Positions 1 to 8,192 of a stretch of 64,000 bases of DNA are shown here, piece after piece. Both the position numbers and the translations under genes were made by a program. Source of the stretch: Akkermansiaceae bacterium (GTDB taxonomy: Bacteria; Verrucomicrobiota; Verrucomicrobiia; Verrucomicrobiales; DEV007). How positions within the stretch are numbered: the stretch's first letter is position 1; each line of letters begins with the position of its first letter. The notes beneath the pieces were generated by a model, which worked only from the letters and a program-made list of their open reading frames with translations, did no database searches and was not told the DNA's origin. The stretch is from the NCBI GenBank assembly GCA_024233085.1, contig JACKQC010000014.1, forward strand, positions 1 through 64,000, read 5' to 3'.

Positions 1-56
1 CCCATATTGCCGAGTCCGATGAATCCGATCTTGTGTCCGTCGAGGGTCGTGGCCAT
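1..56 (-). CDS. Beta-hydroxyacid dehydrogenase family protein, 5' fragment
   Basis: Reading leftward from an ATG at 56-54, the window edge holds 18 complete codons. The peptide ends in GFIGLGNMG, the glycine-rich NAD(P)-binding motif that opens 3-hydroxyisobutyrate/6-phosphogluconate-type dehydrogenases; pyrroline-5-carboxylate reductases have a similar start. The gene is divergent from the denD-like gene, with only 60 bp between the start codons. In four-carbon acid-sugar pathways a member of this family (L-threonate dehydrogenase, LtnD) occurs with DenD, so an ltnD-like role is plausible. Eighteen residues cannot settle it. The gene continues outside the window. Confidence 0.6.
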   Translation of the reverse strand, partial: MATTLDGHKIGFIGLGNM

Positions 57-116
57 GGTGCGACCCTTCTGAACCACAACCCGCGCGGCGGGTCACCGAA
101 TTTTTTCCCGACATCC

Positions 117-1109
117 ATGAAAATCCTGATCACCGGCGGCGGCGGCTTCCTTGGCAACCGGCTCGCCCGCGCCCTGCGCGAGCGCGGCAGGCTCATCGGC
201 CCCTCGGGCGAAGCGGAGCCGATCGACGAAATCGCGCTCTTCGACGCTCATTTTTCCGAGGCCAGCCAACAGGGTTTGGTCGGCGACCATACCCTGTTGA
301 GTCGGGACATCGGCGACCGCGACGCGGTTTTCGACGCCGTGGATTGCGACGACATCGCCGTTTTTCATCTCGCCTCGATGGTCAGCGGCGAATGCGAAGT
401 CCGGTTCGACGATGCCCTGCGAGTAAATCTCGACGGCGGCCGCCACCTGCTGGAGGCCTTGCGCGCCCGGGCCGGGAGGCCGCGGATCGTTTTCGCCAGC
501 AGTGTCGCGTGTTTCGGCGGCGAGGCCATGGACAACGTCGTGTCCGACCGGACGAAGCGCACGCCCCAGACGACCTACGGGATGACGAAAACGATCCTCG
601 AGCTGCTGATCAACGACTATTCACGAAAAGGATTCCTCGACGGTCGCAGCGCCCGCCTGCCGACCGTCGTCATCCGTCCCGGCAGACCGAACACGGCCGC
701 CTCGAGCTGGGCCAGCGGCATGTTCCGCGAACCGCTCAGCGGCGAGCCCTGCGAGCTGCCCGTCAGCCGCGACCAGGCGCATCCCCTCCTCGGCTATCGC
801 GACGTGATCGATTCCTTCATCGTGTTGCACGAGGCCTCGGCCGAAGGAATGGGGTCGGACCGCGCCTTTGGGTTGCCCAGCCATCGCGTCACCCCGGCCG
901 AGGCTCGGCGGGTGCTGGAGGAAGTCGCCGCCGAACGCGGCATTGCGCTCGGTCCGCTGGTGGACGCGCCCGACGAGCGCATCCGCGGCATCGTGTCCGG
1001 CTGGCCGACCGCCACCGACGGCGCTCGAGCCAGAAATATCGGCGTCCCTGAGCCCAAACCGCTGCGCCGGGTGATCGAGGAGTATTGCGAGGATTATCTG
1101 GAAGGGTGA
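117..1109 (+). CDS. denD: NAD-dependent epimerase/dehydratase, D-erythronate dehydrogenase-like
   Basis: The protein has 330 residues and an extended-SDR fold. The dinucleotide motif TGGGGFLG is at residues 6-13, a Ser-rich strand (FASSVACFGG) near 126-135, and the catalytic YGMTK at 154-158. The segment VVIRPGRPNTAASSWASGMFREP around 180-205 (here in short: IRPGRPN and SGMFREPL) resembles DenD, which oxidises D-erythronate at C2. The ATG at 117 is preferred because it begins directly at the first beta strand; an upstream in-frame start would add 28 residues of non-conserved sequence. Residues 50-64 are encoded by a dispersed palindromic repeat (266-306), which adds an in-frame insertion in the loop after the second Rossmann strand. 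Divergent from a probable hydroxyacid dehydrogenase. Family confidence is high; the substrate is an inference from motif and neighbour. Confidence 0.85.
   Translation: MKILITGGGGFLGNRLARALRERGRLIGPSGEAEPIDEIALFDAHFSEASQQGLVGDHTLLSRDIGDRDAVFDAVDCDDIAVFHLASMVSGECEVRFDDALRVNLDGGRHLLEALRARAGRPRIVFASSVACFGGEAMDNVVSDRTKRTPQTTYGMTKTILELLINDYSRKGFLDGRSARLPTVVIRPGRPNTAASSWASGMFREPLSGEPCELPVSRDQAHPLLGYRDVIDSFIVLHEASAEGMGSDRAFGLPSHRVTPAEARRVLEEVAAERGIALGPLVDAPDERIRGIVSGWPTATDGARARNIGVPEPKPLRRVIEEYCEDYLEG
266..306. repeat. Dispersed palindromic repeat, copy R1 (inside denD-like gene)
   Basis: Two imperfect palindromic units face each other: CCAACAGGGTTTGGTCG and, after a short spacer, ATACCCTGTTGAGTCGGG. 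The same arrangement recurs at six other places in the window. This copy lies inside a coding sequence and keeps the frame, encoding QQGLVGDHTLLSRD. Confidence 0.85.
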
Positions 1110-1137
1110 TGGAAATCCCCACTCATCGAAATCCGGT

Positions 1138-2580
1138 CTACCCGAATAACTCCGCCAGCGGCTTGCCCAGAAACATCGGCATGGGGCGGTCCTTCACATC
1201 CCGCCACAGGGTGTCGGACGAAAATCCGAGGGCGTCGTAGATCGTCGCGGCGAAATCCTCGGGCCGGCGGGCGTCGGCGGTGGGATGCCCGCCAAGTTTG
1301 TCGGTCGCGCCGAGAACGGCACCGCCGGTGACGCCCGCGCCGGCGAGCCAGACCGTTTGCACGGCTCCCCAATGATCGCGGCCCGGGAGCTTCGCTCCGC
1401 TGAGTTGGCTGATCTTGGGCGTGCGGCCAAATTCGCTGGCCATCACGACCAGTGTCTCGTCGAGCAGGCCGCGGTCGGTCAAGTCGTCGAGCAGCGCCGC
1501 CACACCGCGATCCATGGGCGGGAAAAGGTAGTTTCTCAGGTTCGGAAAAACGGCCTGATGGGTGTCCCAGGTTTCGTTGTTGCCGAGATTCACCTGCACC
1601 AGCCGGACTCCGGCCTCGATCAATTGCCGGGCCATCAACAGCGACCACCCGAACGCGTTTCGACCGTAGCGATCCTGCGTCCGGGCGTCCACGCCGTGTA
1701 CGTCAAAAGCGGACTGAGTCGTTTGATCCGAGAGCAGATCGACCGCCATCTGGCCGTAGCGATCCATGCCGCCCGATTCGGACGCGAGGCGCAGGTGACG
1801 CTGCTGGCCGTCGAAGAGATTTCGCAACTGAAGCCGGTCATTCAGGCGGTCGAAGTCCAGGGTATCGGGCAGCGACAGGTTGAGCGTGTCGAAGGGCGGC
1901 TCCGCGTCGGTGATCGGGCCGTCGGCGTGATGAAAATCGTACTCGGGATAGGCACCGTAGGCCTTGGGATTGAAGCCGGACGCCTCCAGGAAAAATGGAT
2001 CGTGCTGCCGCCCCAGAAGACCGCCGAACTGGCCGGGAATGGTCCGCCCCGTTCGATGGATCAGTTTTTCGGGGAGGATCATGGCCGGCGGCAAGGAGGG
2101 CGTCTTCGCCGGCAACATCCGGCCGGCCAGCGCCGCGATGGAGGGCCAGTCGGAATCCTTCGGCTTGGAGCGGTCGAACCCGGGCGGCAGGCTGGAGCGC
2201 CCGGTCAGCATGATGTAGTGCCCGTCGGAATGCTCGTTCGAGCCGTGGGAGATCGACCGGCAGATCGCCCAGCGCTCGCTGCGCTTCGCGAGTTCGGGCA
2301 GGTGCTCGCAGACACGCAGGCCCGGCGTCTTCGTCGGGATGGGGCGGAATTCCCCGCGAATCTCGGCCGGGGCCTCCGGCTTCATGTCGAAGCTGTCGAT
2401 CTGCGACAGCCCGCCCGACAAGAAGATATAGATCACGTTCTTCGCCCGCGTCGCGGCCGTGCCTTCCTGAGCGCGCAGAACGCGATCCATGCCGAGCCCG
2501 CCCAGCAACCCGAGCGAACCCGCCCGAATCGCGGCCCGCCGAGACAGTTGGTATCCGGGAGTGTGACCGGAGCGAGACAT
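1138..2580 (-). CDS. DUF1501 domain protein (Tat-exported, sulfatase-like fold)
   Basis: The protein has 480 residues from the ATG at 2580; an upstream in-frame ATG at 2634 would place 18 extra residues before the Tat signal. The N-terminus carries SRRAAIRAG (twin Arg at 14-15) followed by a Gly/Leu-rich hydrophobic stretch, a Tat signal. The mature part has the DUF1501 hallmarks: FLSGGLSQIDSFDMKP, HYIMLTGR, a central WDTH motif, SEFGRTPKI and GRDHWG. This alkaline-phosphatase-superfamily-like fold is abundant in Planctomycetes and Verrucomicrobia, usually beside DUF1549/DUF1553 cytochromes, but none is adjacent here. It is last in a minus-strand run, 75 bp after the FUN14-like gene. The biochemical function is unknown. 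Confidence 0.88.
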   Translation of the reverse strand: MSRSGHTPGYQLSRRAAIRAGSLGLLGGLGMDRVLRAQEGTAATRAKNVIYIFLSGGLSQIDSFDMKPEAPAEIRGEFRPIPTKTPGLRVCEHLPELAKRSERWAICRSISHGSNEHSDGHYIMLTGRSSLPPGFDRSKPKDSDWPSIAALAGRMLPAKTPSLPPAMILPEKLIHRTGRTIPGQFGGLLGRQHDPFFLEASGFNPKAYGAYPEYDFHHADGPITDAEPPFDTLNLSLPDTLDFDRLNDRLQLRNLFDGQQRHLRLASESGGMDRYGQMAVDLLSDQTTQSAFDVHGVDARTQDRYGRNAFGWSLLMARQLIEAGVRLVQVNLGNNETWDTHQAVFPNLRNYLFPPMDRGVAALLDDLTDRGLLDETLVVMASEFGRTPKISQLSGAKLPGRDHWGAVQTVWLAGAGVTGGAVLGATDKLGGHPTADARRPEDFAATIYDALGFSSDTLWRDVKDRPMPMFLGKPLAELFG

Positions 2581-2655
2581 GCGCGGAAAAGGATGCGCGA
2601 AAAACCCCGCCAAGGGAAGGCCGTGGCCGAACACGATTGCGCCACCGGCGGCGCG

Positions 2656-3222
2656 CTATCTTCTTAGCCCCAAAAAGAAGCCAGTCGCCGAGGCGAAGCT
2701 TGAAGGCAGCCAGCCTTTCACGAAGGCGGTCACGGTCTGGGACTGGGCCTTGACCCACCCGGCAAGCTGGTCGGCGAGGTCGGTGTGCTCGTTCCAGAAC
2801 GGCTCGACGATACCCTGTTTGACCAAAAAAGTCAGCAAGATCGCCGCGATGGCCGCCACCATCAGGGCCGTCTTGATAAACCACCGGACCAAAGCCCCGG
2901 CGGCGAAAGCGAGAAAGAAGCCCCACCCAAACCGCGACAAGGCCCCGCTCCAGCGGGACTCTTCCACCGCCGCCGGCGCGGAAGCCCCGACAGCCGCGGA
3001 CTCACGGGCGGTGGATTCCACCAAACCCGACGCCATCGATGGAGACGCGGTCGCTTTCGCGGGAACCGGCGCCGCCGCGGCCGGCTTTTCCGAAAACTGC
3101 CCGACCAGGCCGCCAATCCCGATCAGGCCGGACATGACCAGCAGCCTCTTCTTCCAGCCGGGCAGACGACTGATTCTGGGAACCAGTCCTTTGGCGTCGT
3201 CGAGGTCGATCTTTCCGCTCAT
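2656..3222 (-). CDS. FUN14-family-like membrane protein
   Basis: The protein has 188 residues from the ATG at 3222, which overlaps the upstream oxidoreductase stop as ATGA (3222-3219), indicating translational coupling; a longer in-frame start at 3285 would lie deep in that gene. Layout: a hydrophobic segment near 30-42, an Ala/Pro/Ser-rich linker (about 45-90), two hydrophobic segments near 95-140 (GFFLAFAAGALVRWFIKTAL then a second helix), and a C-terminal LPSS...GFFLGLRR. The Gly-rich helices and this C-terminal signature match the FUN14 family, whose bacterial role is not established. An alternative is an unrelated small membrane protein. Confidence 0.72.
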   Translation of the reverse strand: MSGKIDLDDAKGLVPRISRLPGWKKRLLVMSGLIGIGGLVGQFSEKPAAAAPVPAKATASPSMASGLVESTARESAAVGASAPAAVEESRWSGALSRFGWGFFLAFAAGALVRWFIKTALMVAAIAAILLTFLVKQGIVEPFWNEHTDLADQLAGWVKAQSQTVTAFVKGWLPSSFASATGFFLGLRR

Positions 3223-4283
3223 GAGCAAAACTCCTCCAGGTCGACCATCTCCCGCCGGCGGATTGACTCCTGCGCCGCGAGGCACACCGCCACGGCTCGA
3301 CGAGCGGAGGGACCGTCGTTGAGGGGCGTTTTTCCTTCCCGAATGCAGTCGAAAAAGTGGATCAACTCCGGGCGGATTCCCCGGTCCACCCGGCCGGCGG
3401 CGTCCACGAAATTGGCGTCGTCCTTAGAGTCGGCGATGCGCATGTCCAGCCGGTCGGGCAGGTCGAAGCGATGATGCACGAGGCTGAGGGCCTGGTTTTT
3501 CGTGTCGATACGGCCGCGGTCGCCGGCGGCGCCGATCTCGCAATCGCCTCCGTAGGGAGCGAAGAGGCACAATTCGAGGGTGGCCCGGCGACCTCCCTCG
3601 TATTCGATCAGGACCTGGGCGTTGTCGAGGATCTCGCGATCGGTCAGCACATTGGTTCCGCCCTGGGCGGCGACCCGGACTGGCTCGCGATCCATCATCC
3701 AGTTGAAGAGATCGATGTGATGCACGTTCTTCTCGAGAATGGTGCCTCCCGTGAGCGACTCGCTCGAGCGCCAGCCCGGCCTCATCGGGCCGCGAAACTC
3801 GCGGCACCACATCAACTGCGGATCGCCGATGGCGCCTCCGTCGATCATGGCCTTCATCTCCTGGTAGAGGCGCTGAAAACGCATCTCGTGACCGATCTGC
3901 AGGAGCTTTCCGGCGGACTCGGAGGCGGCGATGATCTCGTCGCACTGCTTCACGGTGAGGCCGAGCGGCTTCTCGCACAGCACGTGGAGACCGGCGTCAA
4001 AAGCGGCCAGCGCCGCCTCGTGATGCTGGTCGTTGGTCAGGGCGATCACCACCGCGTCGAGATTTTCGATCTGGAGCAGTTCGCGCCAGTCTTCGAAGGT
4101 TCGCAGATGGCTCCCGGCCAGGTCGAGCGCGGCCCGGAGACTCGCGTCGCTCCGGCTGCTCGCGGCGAGGACCTCCACGCCCGGCAGGCTGAGGAGGTTG
4201 CGAAGGTGAGCCTCGCGGCCAAACCATCCCGCGCCGAGCAGGCCGACGCGGATTGGGGTCGAATCGTCGTCTTTATCCGCCAT
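3219..4283 (-). CDS. Gfo/Idh/MocA family oxidoreductase
   Basis: The protein has 354 residues. The N-terminal Rossmann motif is VGLLGAGWFGREAHLRNL (about 13-30), followed by the family hallmark CEKPLGLTVKQ near residue 100, and a C-terminal beta-sheet domain with KNVHHIDLFNWMMDR containing the usual catalytic-region His. Members oxidise or epimerise sugars, inositols or their derivatives with NAD(P). No signal peptide is visible, so it is cytoplasmic. It lies 18 bp after a second, exported Gfo/Idh/MocA gene and overlaps the next gene by 4 nt, so the three form an operon. The substrate cannot be read from the sequence. Confidence 0.92.
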   Translation of the reverse strand: MADKDDDSTPIRVGLLGAGWFGREAHLRNLLSLPGVEVLAASSRSDASLRAALDLAGSHLRTFEDWRELLQIENLDAVVIALTNDQHHEAALAAFDAGLHVLCEKPLGLTVKQCDEIIAASESAGKLLQIGHEMRFQRLYQEMKAMIDGGAIGDPQLMWCREFRGPMRPGWRSSESLTGGTILEKNVHHIDLFNWMMDREPVRVAAQGGTNVLTDREILDNAQVLIEYEGGRRATLELCLFAPYGGDCEIGAAGDRGRIDTKNQALSLVHHRFDLPDRLDMRIADSKDDANFVDAAGRVDRGIRPELIHFFDCIREGKTPLNDGPSARRAVAVCLAAQESIRRREMVDLEEFCS

Positions 4284-4301
4284 CGTTTTGCGTAAATCGA
4301 A

Positions 4302-5684
4302 TTAGCCGCCCAGGGTCCAGCCGTCGCGGTAGTGGTGGTGAACCAGCGCGTCGGCCGCCGCGTTCCCGGTGGTCAGTGTTTCCGGATTCCACGTCAGCTT
4401 CGTGCCGCTGCCGATCTGCGCGGCGATCACGCCGAGGAGCATCATTTCCGTCAGGGGCGCGGCGTAGTCGAAGTTCGACTTCGCCATGGAGGGATCGTGC
4501 GCCTTGCAGGCCTCGATCCATTCTTTGTGATGGCCGGGCGAGCGCTCCATCGTCTTTGGCGGGGGCTGAAAACCGGCCGCTTCCCCGCTGTTGACGAGAC
4601 TCGGCGCGCCGCCGTGACTCCCGTGCATGATGGTGTGCTTGCTTCCGTAGTAAATGCAGCCGTCTTTCGGCGGGTTCTTCTCCGCGTCCATGTTATCGGG
4701 GCGCGGCATCTGGTGTTTTCCGTCGCGCCAGATCAGTTTCACGGGCGGCATTTGGCCGCGCGCGGCGAATTGATACGTCAGCGTGCAGGAGGCCGGGTGC
4801 GTCGCTTTTTCGCTGCCGGCCGTGGCGCGGTCGCAGACGGCCTCGACCGACTCCGGCATCCCGAGGCCGAGCGACCAGACCGGGTGATCGAGAATGTGCG
4901 CCCCCATGTCCCCCATCGCTCCGGTGCCGTAGTCGAGGTAGCCTCGCCAGTTGAAGGGCAGAATCTTGCTGCTGAAGTCCGATTTCGGAGCGGGCCCGAG
5001 CCACACGTCCCAGTCGAGCGTCGGCGGCACCTCCTCGGACGGTGGACGCAGCAGGTCCTGCGGCCAGATCGGGCGGCTCGACTGGCAATGCACCTCGCGG
5101 ACCTCGCCGATGGCGCCGGACTGAATCCATTCGTTCGTCTGCCGCGCGCCCTCGGCCGCGTGGCCTTGATTGCCCATCTGGGTGCAGACCTTGTATTTCC
5201 GCGCCGCGGCCATCAGCGCGCGGGCTTCGGAAATGGTCCGGGTCAGCGGTTTTTCGACGTAAACGTGCTTGCCCAACTGCATCGCGGCCATGGCGACGAT
5301 GGCGTGGTTGTGATCCGGCGTGGAAACGACCACCGCGTCGAGCTTTCCGCCCACCTCGTCGAGCATCTTGCGCCAATCGGAGAAATACTTCGCGTTCGGG
5401 TGTTTCTTGAGCGACTCCGCGCAGCGGCGCTGGTCGCAATCGCCAAAGGCGTAAACGTTCGCGAGGTTTTCCAGCCCGGCGAGATTCTGCGCGCCCCGGC
5501 CGCCGGCTCCGACGAAGGCGAGGTTGAGCTTCTCGCTCGGCGGCGTCTGCCCGCCCTGGCCGAGAACGCGGCCGGGCACGATCTGGAACGCGGCCGCGCC
5601 GGTCACGGTCGTCAGGAAACCCCGACGGCTGGGCGAAAACCGCGGCCGGGAGGAAGAAGCGGATGGGGAGCTATTGTCTGTCAT
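4302..5684 (-). CDS. Gfo/Idh/MocA family oxidoreductase with Tat signal
   Basis: The protein has 460 residues. The start at 5684 is chosen because it gives a short polar Ser-rich leader and then PSRRGFLTTVTGAAAF, a twin-arginine export signal. An upstream in-frame start at 5786 would translate through a dispersed repeat. The Rossmann motif LAFVGAGGRGAQNLAGL follows near 55, then YVEKPLTRT (EKP motif) and a long C-terminal domain containing GYLDYGTGAMGDMGAHILDHP, typical of the secreted PVC/Bacteroidetes subgroup. It probably acts in the periplasm on sugar derivatives, using exported bound cofactor as in glucose-fructose oxidoreductase. It is first in the minus-strand operon and divergent from the FGE-like gene. 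Confidence 0.92.
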   Translation of the reverse strand: MTDNSSPSASSSRPRFSPSRRGFLTTVTGAAAFQIVPGRVLGQGGQTPPSEKLNLAFVGAGGRGAQNLAGLENLANVYAFGDCDQRRCAESLKKHPNAKYFSDWRKMLDEVGGKLDAVVVSTPDHNHAIVAMAAMQLGKHVYVEKPLTRTISEARALMAAARKYKVCTQMGNQGHAAEGARQTNEWIQSGAIGEVREVHCQSSRPIWPQDLLRPPSEEVPPTLDWDVWLGPAPKSDFSSKILPFNWRGYLDYGTGAMGDMGAHILDHPVWSLGLGMPESVEAVCDRATAGSEKATHPASCTLTYQFAARGQMPPVKLIWRDGKHQMPRPDNMDAEKNPPKDGCIYYGSKHTIMHGSHGGAPSLVNSGEAAGFQPPPKTMERSPGHHKEWIEACKAHDPSMAKSNFDYAAPLTEMMLLGVIAAQIGSGTKLTWNPETLTTGNAAADALVHHHYRDGWTLGG

Positions 5685-5765
5685 GAGGGCGTCACCATAG
5701 GCCGTTCCCCGCGGCTTCGGCAAGCGCAACGTCGATCCTGCCCGGCGGTCGAGTTTTCCCGCTCC

Positions 5766-5809
5766 GACCCAACAGGGTATGGTCATTGACTCAACCCTGT
5801 TGAGTCGGG
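5766..5809. repeat. Dispersed palindromic repeat, copy R2
   Basis: Unit 1 is GACCCAACAGGGTATGGTC; unit 2 is GACTCAACCCTGTTGAGTCGGG in opposite orientation, spaced by a few bases. It lies in the divergent intergenic region between the Tat oxidoreductase (start 5684) and the FGE-like gene. Unit 2 is the best palindrome of this copy (GACTCAAC-CCT-GTTGAGTC). Confidence 0.9.
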
Positions 5810-5847
5810 ATTGCGCTCTGGGGAAGGCGCCGCTTTATATAAGGGGC

Positions 5848-6978
5848 GTGCCAACGAGTTTTCGATCCGTTTTCAGCCTGATGTCCCTGACGATCGTCAT
5901 GGCCGGAAGCGCCTGCCGGGACGAAAGAGCGGTTACGCCGACGACGAACGATGAGATCGTCCTGATTGGCGGCGATGGGCGGGAATTGATCGAACTGATC
6001 CATCGCGATATTTCCCGGCGCTCCATCGAGCGGGTGGAGGCCGAAATGCGCGACTATCGCGGATCCATTCCGAAATCGGGTGTCGCCTACGAAATGATCG
6101 CGATTCGCGGCGGCGACTTCTGGATGGGGAGCCCGGGGGACGAGCCGCGCCGGAACCCGGACGAAGGCCCACGGCGCCGCGTCCAGGTCGAGCCATTCTG
6201 GATGGGAAAGACCGAGGTGACGTGGGAGCAATTCGAGGACTTCGGATTCCGGGCGATTCTCGACACCTTCACCGGCGCCGGCCGGCTGAACAATTTCGCC
6301 AACGCGGAATCGCTGGCGGACATTGTTTCCGGTCCCTCGGAAATGTACACGCACCCGGCAATGGGCATGAACGAGGCGTCCGAATTTCCGGTTGTCAATG
6401 TCACCCAGCATCTTGCCAGCAAGTATTGCCAGTGGCTCAGCGCGCAGACCGGTCATTTTTATCGGCTGCCGACGGAGGCGGAGTGGGAATACGCCTGCCG
6501 GGCCGGAACCGACACGCCTTTCTATTGTCCGGAGGAGAAACTCGCGGAGCACGAGGTCTTCGACCCCGATCAGACCCGGACCCAGTACGAAAAGGTCGCC
6601 AGCCTGAAACCCAATCCCTGGGGTTTGCACGACATGCTCGGCAACGTCATGGAATGGTGCCTCGACCAATACGATCCCGCCGCCTACGCCTCCGGGAAAC
6701 CGATCGTACCGGCCACAAAACTCTATCCGCGCGTCGCCCGAGGGGGCAGTTGGTACGATCCCCCGGAAAACTGCCGCTGCGCCGCGCGAACCGGCTCCTC
6801 GCCCGAATGGGAAATGCAGGACCCCGGGCTGCCGAAAAGCGCCTGGTGGCTGACCGACGCCTCATGGCTCGGGTTTCGCATCGTTCGGCCATTGAAGATT
6901 CCCGAGGCCGGGGAAATGTTCGAACTCTGGAACAGCGGCGATATTCCCGCCAATCCGACACACCCCGACTTCCAATGA
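5848..6978 (+). CDS. Formylglycine-generating-enzyme (SUMF1/EgtB) family protein, exported
   Basis: The proposed GTG start at 5848 gives 376 residues with a signal sequence (basic start, hydrophobic core, then GSAC as a possible lipobox). ATG 5881 or 5779 are alternatives; 5779 lies within repeat R2. The FGE-sulfatase fold is clear: GGDFWMGSPGDEP, FWMGKTEVTWEQFEDF, RLPTEAEWEYACRAG, GNVMEWCLDQYDP, RVARGGSWYDPPENCRCAAR and WLGFRIVRP. True formylglycine-generating enzymes carry two active-site Cys in the GGSF-C-x4-C region. Here the first is replaced (GGSWYDPPENC), so sulfatase activation is doubtful and a non-catalytic or other role is likely. The stop overlaps the apbE start as ATGA, which implies co-translation. 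Confidence 0.85.
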   Translation: MPTSFRSVFSLMSLTIVMAGSACRDERAVTPTTNDEIVLIGGDGRELIELIHRDISRRSIERVEAEMRDYRGSIPKSGVAYEMIAIRGGDFWMGSPGDEPRRNPDEGPRRRVQVEPFWMGKTEVTWEQFEDFGFRAILDTFTGAGRLNNFANAESLADIVSGPSEMYTHPAMGMNEASEFPVVNVTQHLASKYCQWLSAQTGHFYRLPTEAEWEYACRAGTDTPFYCPEEKLAEHEVFDPDQTRTQYEKVASLKPNPWGLHDMLGNVMEWCLDQYDPAAYASGKPIVPATKLYPRVARGGSWYDPPENCRCAARTGSSPEWEMQDPGLPKSAWWLTDASWLGFRIVRPLKIPEAGEMFELWNSGDIPANPTHPDFQ

Positions 6979-8060
6979 ACCGTTCCCTGGCCGCAAGCCT
7001 CGTATTGCTGATCGCGATCACCGGTTTCGGTTGTGGAAAGTCGCCATCGAATGCGCCCGCGGCCGGCGAGTCCGCCACGGAAGCGGACGGTTCCCCCGCC
7101 CTTCTCACGTTCCAGCGCGGGGCGATGGGCACACGGTTTACCATTCGCGTCTGGGTCGAGTCCTCGGCGCGCGCCGAAGCCGCCCAAGCCGCCGCCGATG
7201 CGGCTTTCGCCCGGATTCTCGATCTGGAGCGGATCTTTTCGGACTACCGCGCGGACTCCGAGATTGTGAAGCTGGCCGCCCGTCCGGCGGGAATGCCGGT
7301 GCCCGTGTCCCGGGAGCTGCTCGCGGTCCTGGACCGCACCCAGCGGCTGTCGCGGGAGACCGGCGGCGCCTTCGATGTCACCCTCGGGCCGATGATTCGC
7401 CTCTGGCGCCAGAGCCGGAAAAACACCGCCCTGCCCACCGAGGAACGTCTCGCCGATGCCCGCGCTCGTTCCGGCTGGCAGAAGGTCGAGATCGACCGCG
7501 AGGCACCCGCAATCACGCTCGCGATGGACCGGATGGTGCTGGATTTCGGCGGCGTCGCCAAGGGATACGCCGCCGACGAAGCGCTGGCGATCCTGCGACG
7601 GCGGGGCTTTCCCCGATCGCTCGTGGCCGGCAGCGGCGACATCGCCCTCGGCGATCCGCCGGGCGGCAAGAGCGGATGGCGCATTGGAATCCGCTCGCTC
7701 GATGTGGCTCTCGCCGAAACCCCGGAAGACCTCAGTGGAACGGTGGAATTGGCCAACGCCGCGATCTCCACCTCGGGCGACACCGAGCAGTCGATCGTGA
7801 TCGGGGGCGTGCGCTATTCCCACATCGTCGATCCCAAGACCGGCCTCGGCCTGACCGAACGCATCGCGGTGACGGTGATCGGACCCGACGCGGCGACCAC
7901 GGACAGCCTGGCGACGGCGGTCAGCGTGCTCGGCCGCGAAAAGGGGCTCGCCCTGATCGAATCGAAGCCGGAAGTGGAGTGCCTCATCCAGATGGCCGGC
8001 GAGGGACAGGCGGTTTCCGAAACCCGCTCCATCGGGTTTCCCGCCGTCGCCGGGCCTTGA
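6975..8060 (+). CDS. apbE: FAD:protein FMN transferase (ApbE), lipoprotein
   Basis: The protein has 361 residues. The N-terminus has a hydrophobic segment ending in TGFGCGKS, a lipobox-like site at about residue 18. ApbE motifs in order: GAMGTRFTIRV near 50, LDLERIFSDYRADSEI, GGAFDVTLGPMIRLWR, DFGGVAKGYAADEA (flavin/Mg site), GSGDIALG, ISTSGDTEQ, HIVDPKTG and TDSLATAVSVLG. ApbE moves FMN from FAD to Thr/Ser of exported flavoproteins or Nqr/Rnf subunits in a Mg-dependent reaction. No obvious flavinylated target lies in this window. It is translationally coupled to the preceding FGE-like gene. Confidence 0.93.
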   Translation: MNRSLAASLVLLIAITGFGCGKSPSNAPAAGESATEADGSPALLTFQRGAMGTRFTIRVWVESSARAEAAQAAADAAFARILDLERIFSDYRADSEIVKLAARPAGMPVPVSRELLAVLDRTQRLSRETGGAFDVTLGPMIRLWRQSRKNTALPTEERLADARARSGWQKVEIDREAPAITLAMDRMVLDFGGVAKGYAADEALAILRRRGFPRSLVAGSGDIALGDPPGGKSGWRIGIRSLDVALAETPEDLSGTVELANAAISTSGDTEQSIVIGGVRYSHIVDPKTGLGLTERIAVTVIGPDAATTDSLATAVSVLGREKGLALIESKPEVECLIQMAGEGQAVSETRSIGFPAVAGP

Positions 8061-8126
8061 GCCATCGCGTGACGGCGTGGAATTCTCCAAAAAAGGGCTG
8101 CAAACTCCGCCAATTCCGGCTAAATA

Positions 8127-8145
8127 GGAGCCCTTCAACGGCTCC
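8127..8145 (+). terminator. Small hairpin in the apbE / oxidoreductase gap
   Basis: The 132-bp gap between apbE and the next oxidoreductase contains GGAGCC-N7-GGCTCC (6-bp stem), followed about 12 nt later by a short C/T-rich run (CTTCTTTTT). It is weak as an intrinsic terminator because the T run is displaced. The gap should also hold the promoter of the downstream gene; no clear -35/-10 pair was seen. Confidence 0.3.
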
Positions 8146-8192
8146 CAAACGGGCCGCTTCTTTTTCCCAATACACCCAAGGCTAACAACATC

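Noticed and set aside
1285..2667. A 460-codon plus-strand open frame
   Set aside because: It is antisense to the DUF1501 gene, which has a Tat signal and full-length family motifs; no domain is seen in the plus-strand translation.
2800..2825. A partial match to the dispersed repeat (GATACCCTGTTTGACC) in the FUN14-like gene
   Set aside because: Only half a unit is present, without the palindromic partner or the GGGT(C/T)G flank. It is in a conserved protein segment, so coincidence is more likely.
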